Source: UBA3774 sp045600025
GTDB lineage: Bacteria > Bacillota > Clostridia > Lachnospirales > Lachnospiraceae
NCBI GenBank assembly: GCA_045600025.1
Contig: JAZRXC010000032.1
Location: 1 to 51,105 of the forward strand
Direction: 5' to 3'
DNA length: 51,105 bases
In this document: positions 25,946-34,754 of the stretch, piece after piece
How positions within the stretch are numbered: the stretch's first letter is position 1
Layout: each line of letters starts with the position of its first letter
The notes under the pieces: generated by a model
The model's input: only the letters and a program-made list of their open reading frames with translations
The model's database searches: none
What the model was told of the DNA's origin: nothing
Program-made: the position numbers and the translations under genes

Positions 25946-28900
25946 ATGTACTTAAAGAAAATAGAAGCACAAGGATTTAAATCATTTGCAAATAAGACGG
26001 TGTTTGATTTTTCACCGGGCATCATCGGTATAGTCGGACCCAACGGAAGCGGCAAGAGTAATGTTGCGGATGCTGTTCGCTGGGTACTCGGTGAACAGAG
26101 CGCTAAGACTCTGCGCGGAAGCAACATGCAGGATGTCATATTCGCCGGAACAGAAAACCGCAAGCCGCAGGGCTATGCGTATGTTTCGCTTACCATCGAT
26201 AATTCAGATCATGCGCTTGCAGTTGATTTTGACGATGTAATAGTAACGAGACGAGTTTATCGTTCAGGTGAGAGCGAATACCTTCTCAACAATAACACCT
26301 GCCGCCTGCGCGATATATCCGAGCTGTTTTATGATACCGGTGTCGGCAAGGAAGGATATTCCATCATCGGTCAGGGACAGATTGACAAAATCTTAAGCAC
26401 TAAGCCGGAAGATCGCCGAGAGCTCTTTGATGAAGCTGCAGGTATCGTTAAGTTTAAGAAACGCAAGGATATTGCAGTAAAGAAGCTCGAAGAAGAGCAG
26501 AACAGCATTCTTCGTGTAGGCGATGTATTAGGTGAGATTGAGAAAAATATCGGACCGGTACGCGAGCAAGCAGAGACCGCCAAGAAGTATTTAAAGCTTC
26601 GCGATGAACTTAAATACTACGAAGTTGGTGCTTTCTTCAGAGAGTCAGAGGACCTTCGCAAAAAGCTTGAGGCAGTTCGCGAAAAACTGACAGTAGTAAA
26701 AGCTGACTATGAGCAGGCTACAAAAGATGCCGAGAAGATGCGTGATGATTTCGAAAAAGCGGCAAGAAAGAAAGAATCTCTTGATAAGCAAATCGATACT
26801 CAGCGCGAAGCATTATCCGAAAAGAATATTGAAAAAGAGAATCTTGAAGGACGCATCAAGGTCCTTAATGAGCAGATATCAACGCTTAAATCCTCAGAAG
26901 ATCAGCTTCAGGAACGCCTTTCACTGCTCGATGCACGTATTGAAGAGCAGGATAAAAAGAAAGATGCATTTTCCTCAGAGAAAAATGAAATTAACGAGAA
27001 AATCGACAGCCTTGATGATGAGATAACTGCTGCTGAAGAAAAGCTCGAAGAAAAAGATGATTACATACGCGAGCTTCAGAAGAAGCTTGAAGATCAGCAG
27101 AACTCACTCCTTACGGATATTAAGAGCAAGGCGGATATTTTTGCAGGCTCACAGGGAGTTGCAGCAAGACTTGAGCAGGCTGAGAACTCTCGCGACGCAC
27201 TGAAGATATCTATTACCGAATGTGAAGAAGCTGATGCGGCAAGAGCTGCCGATGAGCAAAATGCCTTAGCCGAGCAAAAAACTCTCAAGAAATCAATTGA
27301 CGAAAAAGAACAGTCCGGACAAAAACTTGAATCTCAGGTCAGTGTTACCGAACGTGAGAAATCTGAGACTGAGGAAAAACTTGCGAGTGCAGTATCTGAA
27401 TATCAGGTTATCAATACAAAACTGGAAGCGCTTACCAACATGGCTGAGAGATATGACGGCTATGGGGACAGCATAAGACAGGTAATGTCTCAAAAGAAGG
27501 GCAACAAAGCCATCCGAGGAGTTGTTGCAGACCTTATTTCCGTTGACAAAAAGTATGAAACAGCCATAGAAACCGCGCTTGGAACACGCATCCAGAATGT
27601 TGTTACTGAGGATGAGGCAACCGCTAAATCCATGGTTGAATTTCTCAAGAAAAACAAATTCGGTCGCGTTACCTTCCTTCCCATGGATGCTGTAAAGGCG
27701 ACCGGCTTCCAGACCCCTGAAGCGCTTACCGAAGAAGGTGCAATTGATACTGCAGATAAGCTTGTTAAGGCAGAATCGCAGTATAATGAGGTCGTTAGAT
27801 ATCTCCTTGGAAGAGTGCTTGTTGTTGATGCTATTGAACATGCACTTTTGATAGCACGAAAGTTCAAGTACAAGCTCCATATAGTTACGCTTGAGGGCGA
27901 ATATCTCTCCCCCGGCGGTTCTATCACAGGCGGAGCATTTAAGAATAACTCTAACCTTCTCGGCCGTCGCCGTGAGATGGATGAGCTTGAAAAGCAGCTT
28001 GTCGAGGCAAAAACCTCAGGAGAAAAGCTGCGTGATAAGGCTCAGGAATATGCTTCGGAGCTTGCTCATAAAAAAGCAGATCTTGCAACGATTATGCAGG
28101 AGCTTCAGGAGCTTCGCATAAAGTATGCACAAGGAGAGTCTCAACTCCAGTCTATACGTGATGACAGAGCAAGACTTGCCGATGAGAAGGATGCAAAGCT
28201 GCGTGAACAGAATGATTTGCTCCTTATGATTACCGAACTTAATGCACAGATAGTAGATTCGAAGCAGGCTGAGCTTGAAGCGGAAAAGGCTGAGGAGAAT
28301 CGTAAAAAGGCTGCAGAATTGCTCGTAGAGCAGCTTGACGCAGAACGTGAGCTCTATAAGAAGATGACTGAAGAATTAAATCAGCTTCGTATGGAATTCT
28401 CTAAGCTTGAAGAACGCAACAATTTCCTTATGGAAACATTTGATTCAATAGATGAGGAACTTGAGCGCATAACCGATGAGAAGAAAGAACTTCTGTCCAA
28501 GGCGGATCCTGAAGGTATGCAGGTCCTTGCGAGAAAGCGTGAGATTGATAAGATTCAGAAGCATGTATCAGAACTTTCTGCCGAGGCAACTGAACTTTCC
28601 GGCGCAATAAGTGCGGCAGTTACAGCAAGGGATAATTTTGCTGAAGAGCAAAAAGCACTGCTTGACGGTCGCGACGAAAAGACAGCTACTGCTGCAGCGC
28701 TTGATAAGGATATGGTACGCCTTACCAACCAGGAAGAGCGTATTACTGAAAGCATTGATACTCAGATCAGTTATCTCTGGAACGAATACGAGATGACTCC
28801 TGCCGAGGCTGAGGCACAGAAGTTTGAGGGCAATGAAAGCATCACGGAAATCAGAAAGATTATTGCTGCTCACAAGGATGAGATAAGAGCACTCGGTCCT

Positions 28901-29512
28901 GTCAATGTAAATGCCATTGAGCAGGAGAAAGAGATGGGCGAGAGGTATGAGTTCCTAAGCGCCCAGTTTACTGATCTTACCAAGGCAAGAGATGACATCA
29001 TGGCAGTTATCAAGGACCTTGAGTCCGGCATGCGCAAGCAGTTTGAAGAAAACTTCGCCAAGATTAAAGAAGAGTTTGATAAGGTATTCAAAGAACTCTT
29101 TGGTGGTGGTAAGGGTACCCTTGAGCTTGTAGCCGATGAGGACGGAGATATTCTTAAATCCGGCATAGCAATTATTGCGCAGCCTCCGGGAAAGAAGCTT
29201 CAGAATATGATGCAGCTCTCCGGCGGCGAGAAGGCACTTACTGCTATTGCGCTTATATTTGCCATTCAGAATCTAAAACCTTCACCATTCTGCCTTGTTG
29301 ATGAAATAGAGGCTGCACTTGATGAGCGCAACGTAGACAGATTTGCGGCATACTTAAAGAAGCTTAAAGAGCATACGCAGATTATCGCAATTACGCATAG
29401 ACGCGGTACTATGGAGGCTGCAGAGATTCTCTATGGTATTACGATGCAGGAACGCGGCGTAAGTACGCTCGTTTCTGTTGACCTTACTGATCCTGATTTA
29501 GTTGAGGACTGA
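25946..29512 (+). CDS. smc: chromosome segregation protein SMC
   Basis: SMC dimers with ScpA/ScpB compact and segregate chromosomes. The 1188-residue protein has the Walker A GPNGSGKSN (31–39), two long coiled coils (about 170–500 and 670–1020), a hinge domain between them (about 515–640, GVVADLISVDKKYETAIE), the ABC signature QLSGGEKALTAIAL and Walker B CLVDEIEAALD. All catalytic motifs are intact. Its stop lies one base before the ftsY start. Confidence 0.97.
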   Translation: MYLKKIEAQGFKSFANKTVFDFSPGIIGIVGPNGSGKSNVADAVRWVLGEQSAKTLRGSNMQDVIFAGTENRKPQGYAYVSLTIDNSDHALAVDFDDVIVTRRVYRSGESEYLLNNNTCRLRDISELFYDTGVGKEGYSIIGQGQIDKILSTKPEDRRELFDEAAGIVKFKKRKDIAVKKLEEEQNSILRVGDVLGEIEKNIGPVREQAETAKKYLKLRDELKYYEVGAFFRESEDLRKKLEAVREKLTVVKADYEQATKDAEKMRDDFEKAARKKESLDKQIDTQREALSEKNIEKENLEGRIKVLNEQISTLKSSEDQLQERLSLLDARIEEQDKKKDAFSSEKNEINEKIDSLDDEITAAEEKLEEKDDYIRELQKKLEDQQNSLLTDIKSKADIFAGSQGVAARLEQAENSRDALKISITECEEADAARAADEQNALAEQKTLKKSIDEKEQSGQKLESQVSVTEREKSETEEKLASAVSEYQVINTKLEALTNMAERYDGYGDSIRQVMSQKKGNKAIRGVVADLISVDKKYETAIETALGTRIQNVVTEDEATAKSMVEFLKKNKFGRVTFLPMDAVKATGFQTPEALTEEGAIDTADKLVKAESQYNEVVRYLLGRVLVVDAIEHALLIARKFKYKLHIVTLEGEYLSPGGSITGGAFKNNSNLLGRRREMDELEKQLVEAKTSGEKLRDKAQEYASELAHKKADLATIMQELQELRIKYAQGESQLQSIRDDRARLADEKDAKLREQNDLLLMITELNAQIVDSKQAELEAEKAEENRKKAAELLVEQLDAERELYKKMTEELNQLRMEFSKLEERNNFLMETFDSIDEELERITDEKKELLSKADPEGMQVLARKREIDKIQKHVSELSAEATELSGAISAAVTARDNFAEEQKALLDGRDEKTATAAALDKDMVRLTNQEERITESIDTQISYLWNEYEMTPAEAEAQKFEGNESITEIRKIIAAHKDEIRALGPVNVNAIEQEKEMGERYEFLSAQFTDLTKARDDIMAVIKDLESGMRKQFEENFAKIKEEFDKVFKELFGGGKGTLELVADEDGDILKSGIAIIAQPPGKKLQNMMQLSGGEKALTAIALIFAIQNLKPSPFCLVDEIEAALDERNVDRFAAYLKKLKEHTQIIAITHRRGTMEAAEILYGITMQERGVSTLVSVDLTDPDLVED

Positions 29513-29513
29513 A

Positions 29514-30386
29514 ATGGCTGATAAAAAAAGCGTTTTTATGAGAATAAAGAGTTTGTTCGGACTGTCGGAAATTGATGATGATTTCTATGACGAGTTGGAA
29601 GAACAGCTCATAGAAGCTGATATAGGTGTCAGGACTACCGAAGACATCATTGAAGGAATACGCGAAAGCGTAGATGCGGGGGATATTAAAACCCCTTCTG
29701 AAGCACGCGAGTATCTTATATCTGACCTTAAGAAAAAGATGGCAGATACCGAGGCTGATTTTGAATTCGAAAACCAGTGCAGCGTAATTCTGATGGTAGG
29801 AGTAAATGGCGTAGGTAAGACGACAAGCATCGGTAAGCTTGCTATGCAGTACAAGGCGGCAGGAAAGAAGGTTTTACTTGCTGCGGCCGATACATTCAGA
29901 GCAGGTGCGATAGCTCAGCTCGGAATTTGGGCGGAGCGTGCCGGTGTAGATATGATTGCTCAAAAGGAAGGCTCTGATCCTGCGGCTGTTATCTATGATG
30001 CCGTTGCTGCGGCAAGATCACGAAAGATTGACATCCTTATATGTGATACGGCAGGGCGCCTTCAGAATAAGAAAAATCTCATGGATGAGCTTCGTAAGAT
30101 ATATCGTATACTTGAACGTGAATATCCCGAAGGACATGTCAAGACGCTTATTGTCCTTGATGGAACTACAGGACAGAATGCCTTGAGTCAGGCGCGCGAA
30201 TTTTCAGATGCGGCACATGTTGACGGTATCGTTCTTACAAAGATGGATGGCAGTGCAAAAGGTGGCATAGCGGTTGCAGTTCAGAGTGAATTAGGTCTCC
30301 CCGTTCTGTATATCGGCGAGGGTGAAAAGATAGAAGATTTACATAGATTCAACGCTGATTCTTACGTGGATGAATTATTTGCTTAA
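29514..30386 (+). CDS. ftsY: signal recognition particle receptor FtsY
   Basis: FtsY is the membrane-associated GTPase that receives ribosome–SRP complexes. The 290-residue form lacks the long acidic A domain of enteric FtsY, as usual in Bacillota. It has an N domain (1–85) and an NG GTPase with GVNGVGKT (96–103), ADTFRAGA, DTAGR and TKMDG. I start at ATG 29514 (GAGG at the smc end); an upstream in-frame TTG inside smc is less likely. Confidence 0.96.
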   Translation: MADKKSVFMRIKSLFGLSEIDDDFYDELEEQLIEADIGVRTTEDIIEGIRESVDAGDIKTPSEAREYLISDLKKKMADTEADFEFENQCSVILMVGVNGVGKTTSIGKLAMQYKAAGKKVLLAAADTFRAGAIAQLGIWAERAGVDMIAQKEGSDPAAVIYDAVAAARSRKIDILICDTAGRLQNKKNLMDELRKIYRILEREYPEGHVKTLIVLDGTTGQNALSQAREFSDAAHVDGIVLTKMDGSAKGGIAVAVQSELGLPVLYIGEGEKIEDLHRFNADSYVDELFA

Positions 30387-30405
30387 TTAATTCGGAGGAA
30401 GAAAT

Positions 30406-30858
30406 ATGAAAATCGGATTTGGTAGTGATCATGCAGGAACCGAGATGAAACTCGAACTCATGAAATATCTTGAGAGCATGGGACATGAGTGCGTTGATAT
30501 GTATCCGCTCGCTATCGGAGAGAAGGCTGATTACCCTACTCCTGCCAGAATAGTTGCCGAAGCTGTCGCGGGCGGAACGGTTGACAAGGGCGTGCTTATA
30601 TGCGGAACAGGCATAGGCATTTCAATATCCGCAAATAAGGTCCCCGGCATTCGCGCAGCAGCTGTGTCAGAGAGCTATTCGGCTCGTATGAGCGTGGAAC
30701 ATAACAATGCCAATATAATTGCAATGGGCGCCAGAGTTATCGGACTTGAGACCGCCAAAGAGATTGTTAATGCCTTCTTTACTGCCGAGTTTCAGGGCGG
30801 AAGACATGAAGCAAGAGTTCAGCTGATTACCGGCATTGAGAATAAATACAATAAATAA
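30406..30858 (+). CDS. rpiB: ribose-5-phosphate isomerase B
   Basis: RpiB interconverts ribose-5-phosphate and ribulose-5-phosphate in the pentose phosphate pathway. The 150 residues begin KIGFGSDHAGTEMK and include the catalytic LICGTGIGISISANK (cysteine near residue 67) and HNNANIIAMGARV, all typical of RpiB/LacAB proteins. CGGAGGAAG precedes the ATG. It follows ftsY by 19 bases. Confidence 0.95.
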   Translation: MKIGFGSDHAGTEMKLELMKYLESMGHECVDMYPLAIGEKADYPTPARIVAEAVAGGTVDKGVLICGTGIGISISANKVPGIRAAAVSESYSARMSVEHNNANIIAMGARVIGLETAKEIVNAFFTAEFQGGRHEARVQLITGIENKYNK

Positions 30859-30872
30859 TTGAGGACAGGAAA

Positions 30873-31811
30873 ATGAGACCGATTCTATTTTCAATAGGCG
30901 ATGTAAATATCTACAGTTACGGTTTAATGCTTGCAATTGCTGCCATTGCGGCAATTACTTTTGCTGAGAAATATGCTGCAAAAAGAGGACTTGATAAAGA
31001 ACTTGCATTTAATGCGGGTATTACTTGCGTGATAGCAGGCGTTCTCGGCGCTAAAGTATTATACTGGATTACCATCATTCCCGAGTTTGTAAAAGACTTT
31101 ATGGGAACGCTTAAGAACTCACTTTCAGAGGGATTCGTTGTATACGGAGGAGTAATAGTCGGTCTTCTGGCAGGACTTCTTTTCTGTATCAAATACAAAA
31201 AGAATTTCTTCCGCTATTTTGACGTAGCGGTTATCGCAATTGCGCTCGGACAGGCTTTCGGAAGAGTCGGATGTTTCCTTGCAGGTTGCTGCTACGGCGT
31301 GCCTACCAATTCATGGATTGGCATTACTTTTCCTGCCGGAAGCTTTGCGCCTTCAGGCGTTCCGCTTGTTCCGGTTCAGCTTATATCGGTTGTCGCAAAT
31401 CTGCTTAATTTCGGTATACTTTTATTCTTCTCTAAGAAGTTCAAGACTCCCGGAAGAGTCGGCGCTCTATATGTAATTCTCTACAGTATCGGCAGATTTA
31501 TTATTGAATTCTGGCGTGTTGAACCGACAGTCGGCAGCACCGGTCTGTCGAATTCACAGTTTATTTCCGTGATTACACTTCCGATAGGTATTCTGCTTAT
31601 GATATTTGTCGGCAAATTAAACAAGCTTGTTAAAGTCGATTCAGATTTCCCGGCTGAGGAACCTGCTTGCGATGAAACTGAATCTTGCGAAGATACAGAA
31701 GTTTGCGAGGATACTGGAGTTTGCGAGGATTCTGAAGCTTGCGATAATGTAGATAATCCTGCTGAGGCAGAAAATACGGAGACAAAGGTTGAAGAAGGGT
31801 CAGATAATTGA
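30873..31811 (+). CDS. lgt: prolipoprotein diacylglyceryl transferase with Cys-acidic tail
   Basis: Lgt attaches diacylglycerol to the lipobox cysteine of secreted lipoproteins in the membrane. The 312-residue protein has seven hydrophobic segments and the signature region GQAFGRVGCFLAGCCYG (about 126–142), with YGLML near the N-terminus. After the last helix a soluble tail of about 55 residues carries five cysteines spaced exactly six residues apart (266, 272, 278, 284, 290) in acidic repeats such as EDTEVC. This tail is not part of the usual Lgt. The gene overlaps the next one by 23 bases. Confidence 0.95.
   Translation: MRPILFSIGDVNIYSYGLMLAIAAIAAITFAEKYAAKRGLDKELAFNAGITCVIAGVLGAKVLYWITIIPEFVKDFMGTLKNSLSEGFVVYGGVIVGLLAGLLFCIKYKKNFFRYFDVAVIAIALGQAFGRVGCFLAGCCYGVPTNSWIGITFPAGSFAPSGVPLVPVQLISVVANLLNFGILLFFSKKFKTPGRVGALYVILYSIGRFIIEFWRVEPTVGSTGLSNSQFISVITLPIGILLMIFVGKLNKLVKVDSDFPAEEPACDETESCEDTEVCEDTGVCEDSEACDNVDNPAEAENTETKVEEGSDN
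31668..31742 (+). repeat. 18-base tandem repeat in the lgt tail
   Basis: TGC codons recur every 18 bases at 31668, 31686, 31704, 31722 and 31740, within units resembling TGCGAGGATACTGGAGTT. The repeat encodes the six-residue Cys-acidic motif of the Lgt C-terminus and could change copy number by slippage. Confidence 0.8.
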
Positions 31812-33111
31812 TGCCGTAGAGCCCGGCTCTATAGCTTGTGAACTTGAATTACTTCCCGGGGATGAGCTTCTCGAGATTAACGGTCAGATAGTCGAGGATG
31901 TACTCGACTATCGTTATCTATGCAATGACGAGTATCTTACGCTTCATATAAGACGGGGCAGTGAAGAGGCTGAATTTGAAGTGGAGAAAGATGCCGATGA
32001 GGATCTCGGGCTTGTATTTTCTAATGGCCTTATGGACGATTATCGCTCCTGCAGCAATCGCTGTATATTCTGCTTTGTAGATCAGATGCCCGGTGGTATG
32101 CGCGATACACTCTATTTTAAAGATGATGACGCAAGACTTTCATTTCTTCAGGGCAACTATATCACTATGACTAATCTGTCTGAGCATGATGTAGAGAAGA
32201 TTATCAATTACAGACTTTCGCCGATAAATATTTCCGTTCATACCATGAATCCGGAGCTTCGCGTAAAGATGCTTCACAATAAATATGCAGGTGATAGCCT
32301 TAAGATAATAGACAGGTTCTTTGAGGCAGGGCTCGTCATGAACGGGCAGATAGTAATGTGTGAGGGGTTCAATGACGGTGATGAGCTTGAGTATACCATC
32401 GGTGAACTTGCAAAATACGCTCCCGTTATGCAAAGCCTTTCCGTAGTTCCGGTCGGACTTACTAAATATCGCGAGAAGCTTGAGCACCTTGAACCGATTT
32501 CAGTTTCTTGTGCAAACAGAACAATTGACACCATTGAGCGCTTTCAAAAAGAGATATACGACAGATGCGGTATTCATTTTGTCCACGCAAGTGATGAGCT
32601 TTACCTGATGACAGGAAGGCCTATCCCTGAAGCTGACAGATACGACGGATATCTGCAATTCGAAAATGGTGTCGGTATGGTGCGGCAGCTGACAGACAGT
32701 TTTCTTGATGCACTTGAAACTACCGAGGAAAAGAATCTATGCGGGAATATTCGTCTTGCTACGGGGCTTCTTGCCGCTGAGACTATGAAGCAGCTCATGC
32801 AAGAGATGCAGAATCATTTTCCTAAGCTTAATATAGAAGTAGTTCCTATTATCAATCATTTCTTCGGCGAGAATATAACAGTCGCAGGACTTATTACCGG
32901 TCAGGATTTGACGGGGCAACTTAGAAACCTACCGAACTGCAGCCTTACATTTATCCCGAGCAGCATGCTCCGAAGCGGAGAGAATGTATTTCTGGATGAT
33001 GTAACGGTAGAAGAAGCGGAAAGTATCCTTAACACGAAAATCATTTCCACCGAATGCGACGGATACGAATTATTTGATACAATCTCACAAGCGATAAAAA
33101 CCTTAAAATAA
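31789..33111 (+). CDS. PDZ-domain radical SAM protein (DUF512 family)
   Basis: The 440-residue protein has an N-terminal PDZ-like domain (about 1–65, PGDELLEINGQIVEDVLDYR), a radical SAM-like cysteine motif CSNRCIFC (about 87–94) and a C-terminal DUF512 domain with FIPSSMLRSGENVFLDDVT. This family is common in Clostridia, often next to der or in housekeeping operons; its substrate is unknown. The start is a TTG at 31789 inside lgt, with GGAG seven bases upstream, giving a 23-base overlap. It ends the plsX operon. Confidence 0.9.
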   Translation: MKKGQIIDAVEPGSIACELELLPGDELLEINGQIVEDVLDYRYLCNDEYLTLHIRRGSEEAEFEVEKDADEDLGLVFSNGLMDDYRSCSNRCIFCFVDQMPGGMRDTLYFKDDDARLSFLQGNYITMTNLSEHDVEKIINYRLSPINISVHTMNPELRVKMLHNKYAGDSLKIIDRFFEAGLVMNGQIVMCEGFNDGDELEYTIGELAKYAPVMQSLSVVPVGLTKYREKLEHLEPISVSCANRTIDTIERFQKEIYDRCGIHFVHASDELYLMTGRPIPEADRYDGYLQFENGVGMVRQLTDSFLDALETTEEKNLCGNIRLATGLLAAETMKQLMQEMQNHFPKLNIEVVPIINHFFGENITVAGLITGQDLTGQLRNLPNCSLTFIPSSMLRSGENVFLDDVTVEEAESILNTKIISTECDGYELFDTISQAIKTLK

Positions 33112-33115
33112 ACTA

Positions 33116-33144
33116 TTGACACGATATCTTTATAGTTGTATTAT
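33116..33144 (+). promoter_or_regulatory. strong promoter of infC–rpmI–rplT
   Basis: A perfect TTGACA (33116–33121) and TATTAT (33139–33144) are spaced 17 bases apart. Confidence 0.88.
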
Positions 33145-33149
33145 ACTCG

Positions 33150-33262
33150 TGTTGCAAATTTAATGTGAAAGCAGAGTATCCACTCTCACCGTCACGCAAA
33201 GCGTCTACGGTCCCGATTGAACCTTACAGGGTGGATAGTTATGCTATCCGCTCTTTTAATTT
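33150..33262 (+). ncRNA. L20-type attenuator leader of infC operon
   Basis: The leader offers two exclusive pairings. A terminator hairpin (33231–33238 with 33244–33251, loop TTATG) is followed by a T-rich tail. An upstream TATCCAC (33177–33183) can instead pair with GTGGATA (33231–33237), opening the terminator. In Bacillus the same operon is controlled by ribosomal protein L20 through transcription attenuation, and this leader fits that scheme. Confidence 0.7.
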
Positions 33263-33276
33263 TGGAGGACAAAACA

Positions 33277-33786
33277 ATTAGCGAAACATTAATCAACGAA
33301 CAGATTGCTGATATGGAAATCAGACTGATCGGTAGCCACGGAGAGCAGGTCGGAATCATGAATTCACGCGAGGCTCTTAAGCTGGCAGAAGAAGAGGATT
33401 TGGATCTTGTGCTCATAGCACCTACTGCCAATCCGCCCGTATGCAAGATCATTAACTACGGAAAGTTCCGTTACGAGCAGATCCGCAAGGAAAAAGAAGC
33501 CAAGAAAAAGCAGAAGGTCACTGAGACCAAGGAGATCAGATTCTCACCCAATATTGATGTCAATGACATGAACACCAAGGCACAGGCGGCACGTAAGTTC
33601 ATTGAACACGGAGACAAGGTAAAGGTTTCCGTAAGATTCCGCGGACGCGAGATATCCCGCATGCAGGAGAGATCCGGCATATTGGATGAATTTGCTGCCA
33701 AGTTAGCTGATGTGGCAACAGTCGAGAAGACTGCCAAGCCCGAAGGCAGAAGCCTGGTAATGTTTTTAGGACCAAAGAGTAAATAA
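33277..33786 (+). CDS. infC: translation initiation factor IF-3 with ATT start codon
   Basis: IF-3 keeps ribosomal subunits apart and checks start codon choice. The 169-residue protein begins at ATT 33277, eight bases after GGAGG (33264–33268), and reads SETLINEQIADMEIRLIG; no ATG or GTG fits. ATT starts are known for infC, where IF-3 discriminates against its own start. The N-domain has NSREALKLAEEEDLDLVLIAP and the C-domain has KEIRFSPNIDVNDMNTK and VSVRFRGREI. It is the first gene of infC–rpmI–rplT. Confidence 0.95.
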   Translation: MSETLINEQIADMEIRLIGSHGEQVGIMNSREALKLAEEEDLDLVLIAPTANPPVCKIINYGKFRYEQIRKEKEAKKKQKVTETKEIRFSPNIDVNDMNTKAQAARKFIEHGDKVKVSVRFRGREISRMQERSGILDEFAAKLADVATVEKTAKPEGRSLVMFLGPKSK

Positions 33787-33803
33787 TTTCAAGGAGGAAT
33801 ATC

Positions 33804-33998
33804 ATGGTTAAGTTTAAGACCAAGAGAGCCGCAGCTAAGCGTTTCAAGAAGACCGGCTCAGGAAAACTCAAGAGAATGAAGGCTTACAAGAGCCACATCC
33901 TTACAAAGAAATCACAGAAGAGAAAGAGAAATCTTCGTAAAGCTACCATTGCAGACAGCACCAACGCAAAGGTAATGAAGAAGATTTTACCGTACTAA
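33804..33998 (+). CDS. rpmI: 50S ribosomal protein L35
   Basis: The 64-residue highly basic protein begins MVKFKTKRAAAKRFKKTGSG and continues with SHILTKKSQKRKRNLR, standard for L35. AAGGAGG precedes its ATG. It lies between infC and rplT as in nearly all bacteria. Confidence 0.97.
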   Translation: MVKFKTKRAAAKRFKKTGSGKLKRMKAYKSHILTKKSQKRKRNLRKATIADSTNAKVMKKILPY

Positions 33999-34013
33999 TG
34001 GAGGTGGCAAAAG

Positions 34014-34370
34014 ATGGCAAGAATTAAAGGTGGCCTCGGAGCCAAGAAAAGACATAACAGAGTACTTAAACTCGCTAAAGGATATCGTGGAGCTCGTTCT
34101 AAGCAGTACCGTTGCGCAAAGCAGACTGTAATGAAGGCTCTTACAACCTCATATGCAGGACGTAAGCAGAAGAAGCGTCAGTTCAGACAGCTCTGGATTG
34201 CTCGTATCAATGCAGCAGCACGTATGAACGGACTTTCATACAGCAGATTCATGTATGGTCTCAAGCTCGCTGATATCGATCTTAACCGCAAGGTACTTGC
34301 TGACCTCGCAGTTAACGATGCAGAGGGCTTTGCAAAGCTCGCAGAAGCAGCAAAAGCAAAGCTTGCATAA
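34014..34370 (+). CDS. rplT: 50S ribosomal protein L20
   Basis: The 118-residue protein (ARIKGGLGAKKRHNR at the start, LWIARINAAARMNGLSYSRF in the middle) is an early-assembly 23S rRNA-binding protein. In Bacillota it is also the repressor of this operon through the leader at 33150–33262. GGAGGTGG precedes its ATG. A strong terminator follows. Confidence 0.97.
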   Translation: MARIKGGLGAKKRHNRVLKLAKGYRGARSKQYRCAKQTVMKALTTSYAGRKQKKRQFRQLWIARINAAARMNGLSYSRFMYGLKLADIDLNRKVLADLAVNDAEGFAKLAEAAKAKLA

Positions 34371-34385
34371 TCAAATAATCAACTG

Positions 34386-34413
34386 AAAGCTCCGGCAATA
34401 CCGGAGCTTTTTT
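34386..34413 (+). terminator. intrinsic terminator of infC–rpmI–rplT
   Basis: AAAGCTCCGG (34386–34395) pairs with CCGGAGCTTT (34401–34410) around a CAATA loop, followed by more T residues. Confidence 0.92.
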
Positions 34414-34472
34414 AATGCTAAACTTAAGAAAATTAAGTTTGTATATTTTTTATAAAAAATACCCGTTTTCGG

Positions 34473-34501
34473 TTGACAATGGCCGAAAAAGTATGTATAT
34501 T
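34473..34501 (+). promoter_or_regulatory. promoter of the tRNA-Pro/tRNA-Arg unit
   Basis: A perfect TTGACA (34473–34478) and TATATT (34496–34501) are 17 bases apart, just upstream of the first tRNA. AT-rich, self-complementary sequence lies before it. A 7-bp inverted repeat, TTTTCGG (34466–34472) and CCGAAAA (34483–34489), flanks the -35. The 384-base space between rplT and the ROK gene holds only this promoter, terminators and the two tRNAs. Confidence 0.85.
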
Positions 34502-34511
34502 AACAGTTGTT

Positions 34512-34585
34512 CGGAGCGTGGCTCAGTTTGGTAGAGCGTCCGGTTAGGGACCGGGAGGTCGCAGGTTCGAATCCTGTCGCCCCGA
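34512..34585 (+). tRNA. tRNA-Pro (anticodon AGG)
   Basis: The cloverleaf is complete: acceptor 34512–34518 with 34578–34584, D arm GCTC/GAGC, anticodon stem TCCGG/CCGGG, loop TTAGGGA with AGG at 34546–34548, and T arm GCAGG-TTCGAAT-CCTGT. The discriminator is A; no CCA is encoded. The AGG anticodon is unusual for bacterial tRNA-Pro (TGG, GGG and CGG are normal), and acceptor pair 4–69 is an A·C mismatch. Confidence 0.9.
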
Positions 34586-34625
34586 TTAATTAATACGCAG
34601 GAACCTATCGATCCTACGAAAATAT

Positions 34626-34699
<74 letters not shown>

Positions 34700-34706
34700 C
34701 CTCTTT

Positions 34707-34733
34707 AGCCGACGGGATATCCGCGGCTTTTTT
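34707..34733 (+). terminator. intrinsic terminator of the tRNA unit
   Basis: AGCCG-A-CGG (34707–34715) pairs with CCG-CGGCT (34721–34728), with one bulged A, and is followed by TTTTT. Confidence 0.85.
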
Positions 34734-34754
34734 ATAAATCGGAAGGAGTACATT

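Noticed and set aside
31668..31742. 18-base tandem repeat as a small CRISPR-like array
   Set aside because: The units are adjacent, in frame and coding for the Lgt tail, with no spacers.
33217..33276. Upstream TTG start for infC inside the leader
   Set aside because: It would include the terminator hairpin in the coding region and precede the ribosome binding site; the ATT at 33277 fits both spacing and family length.
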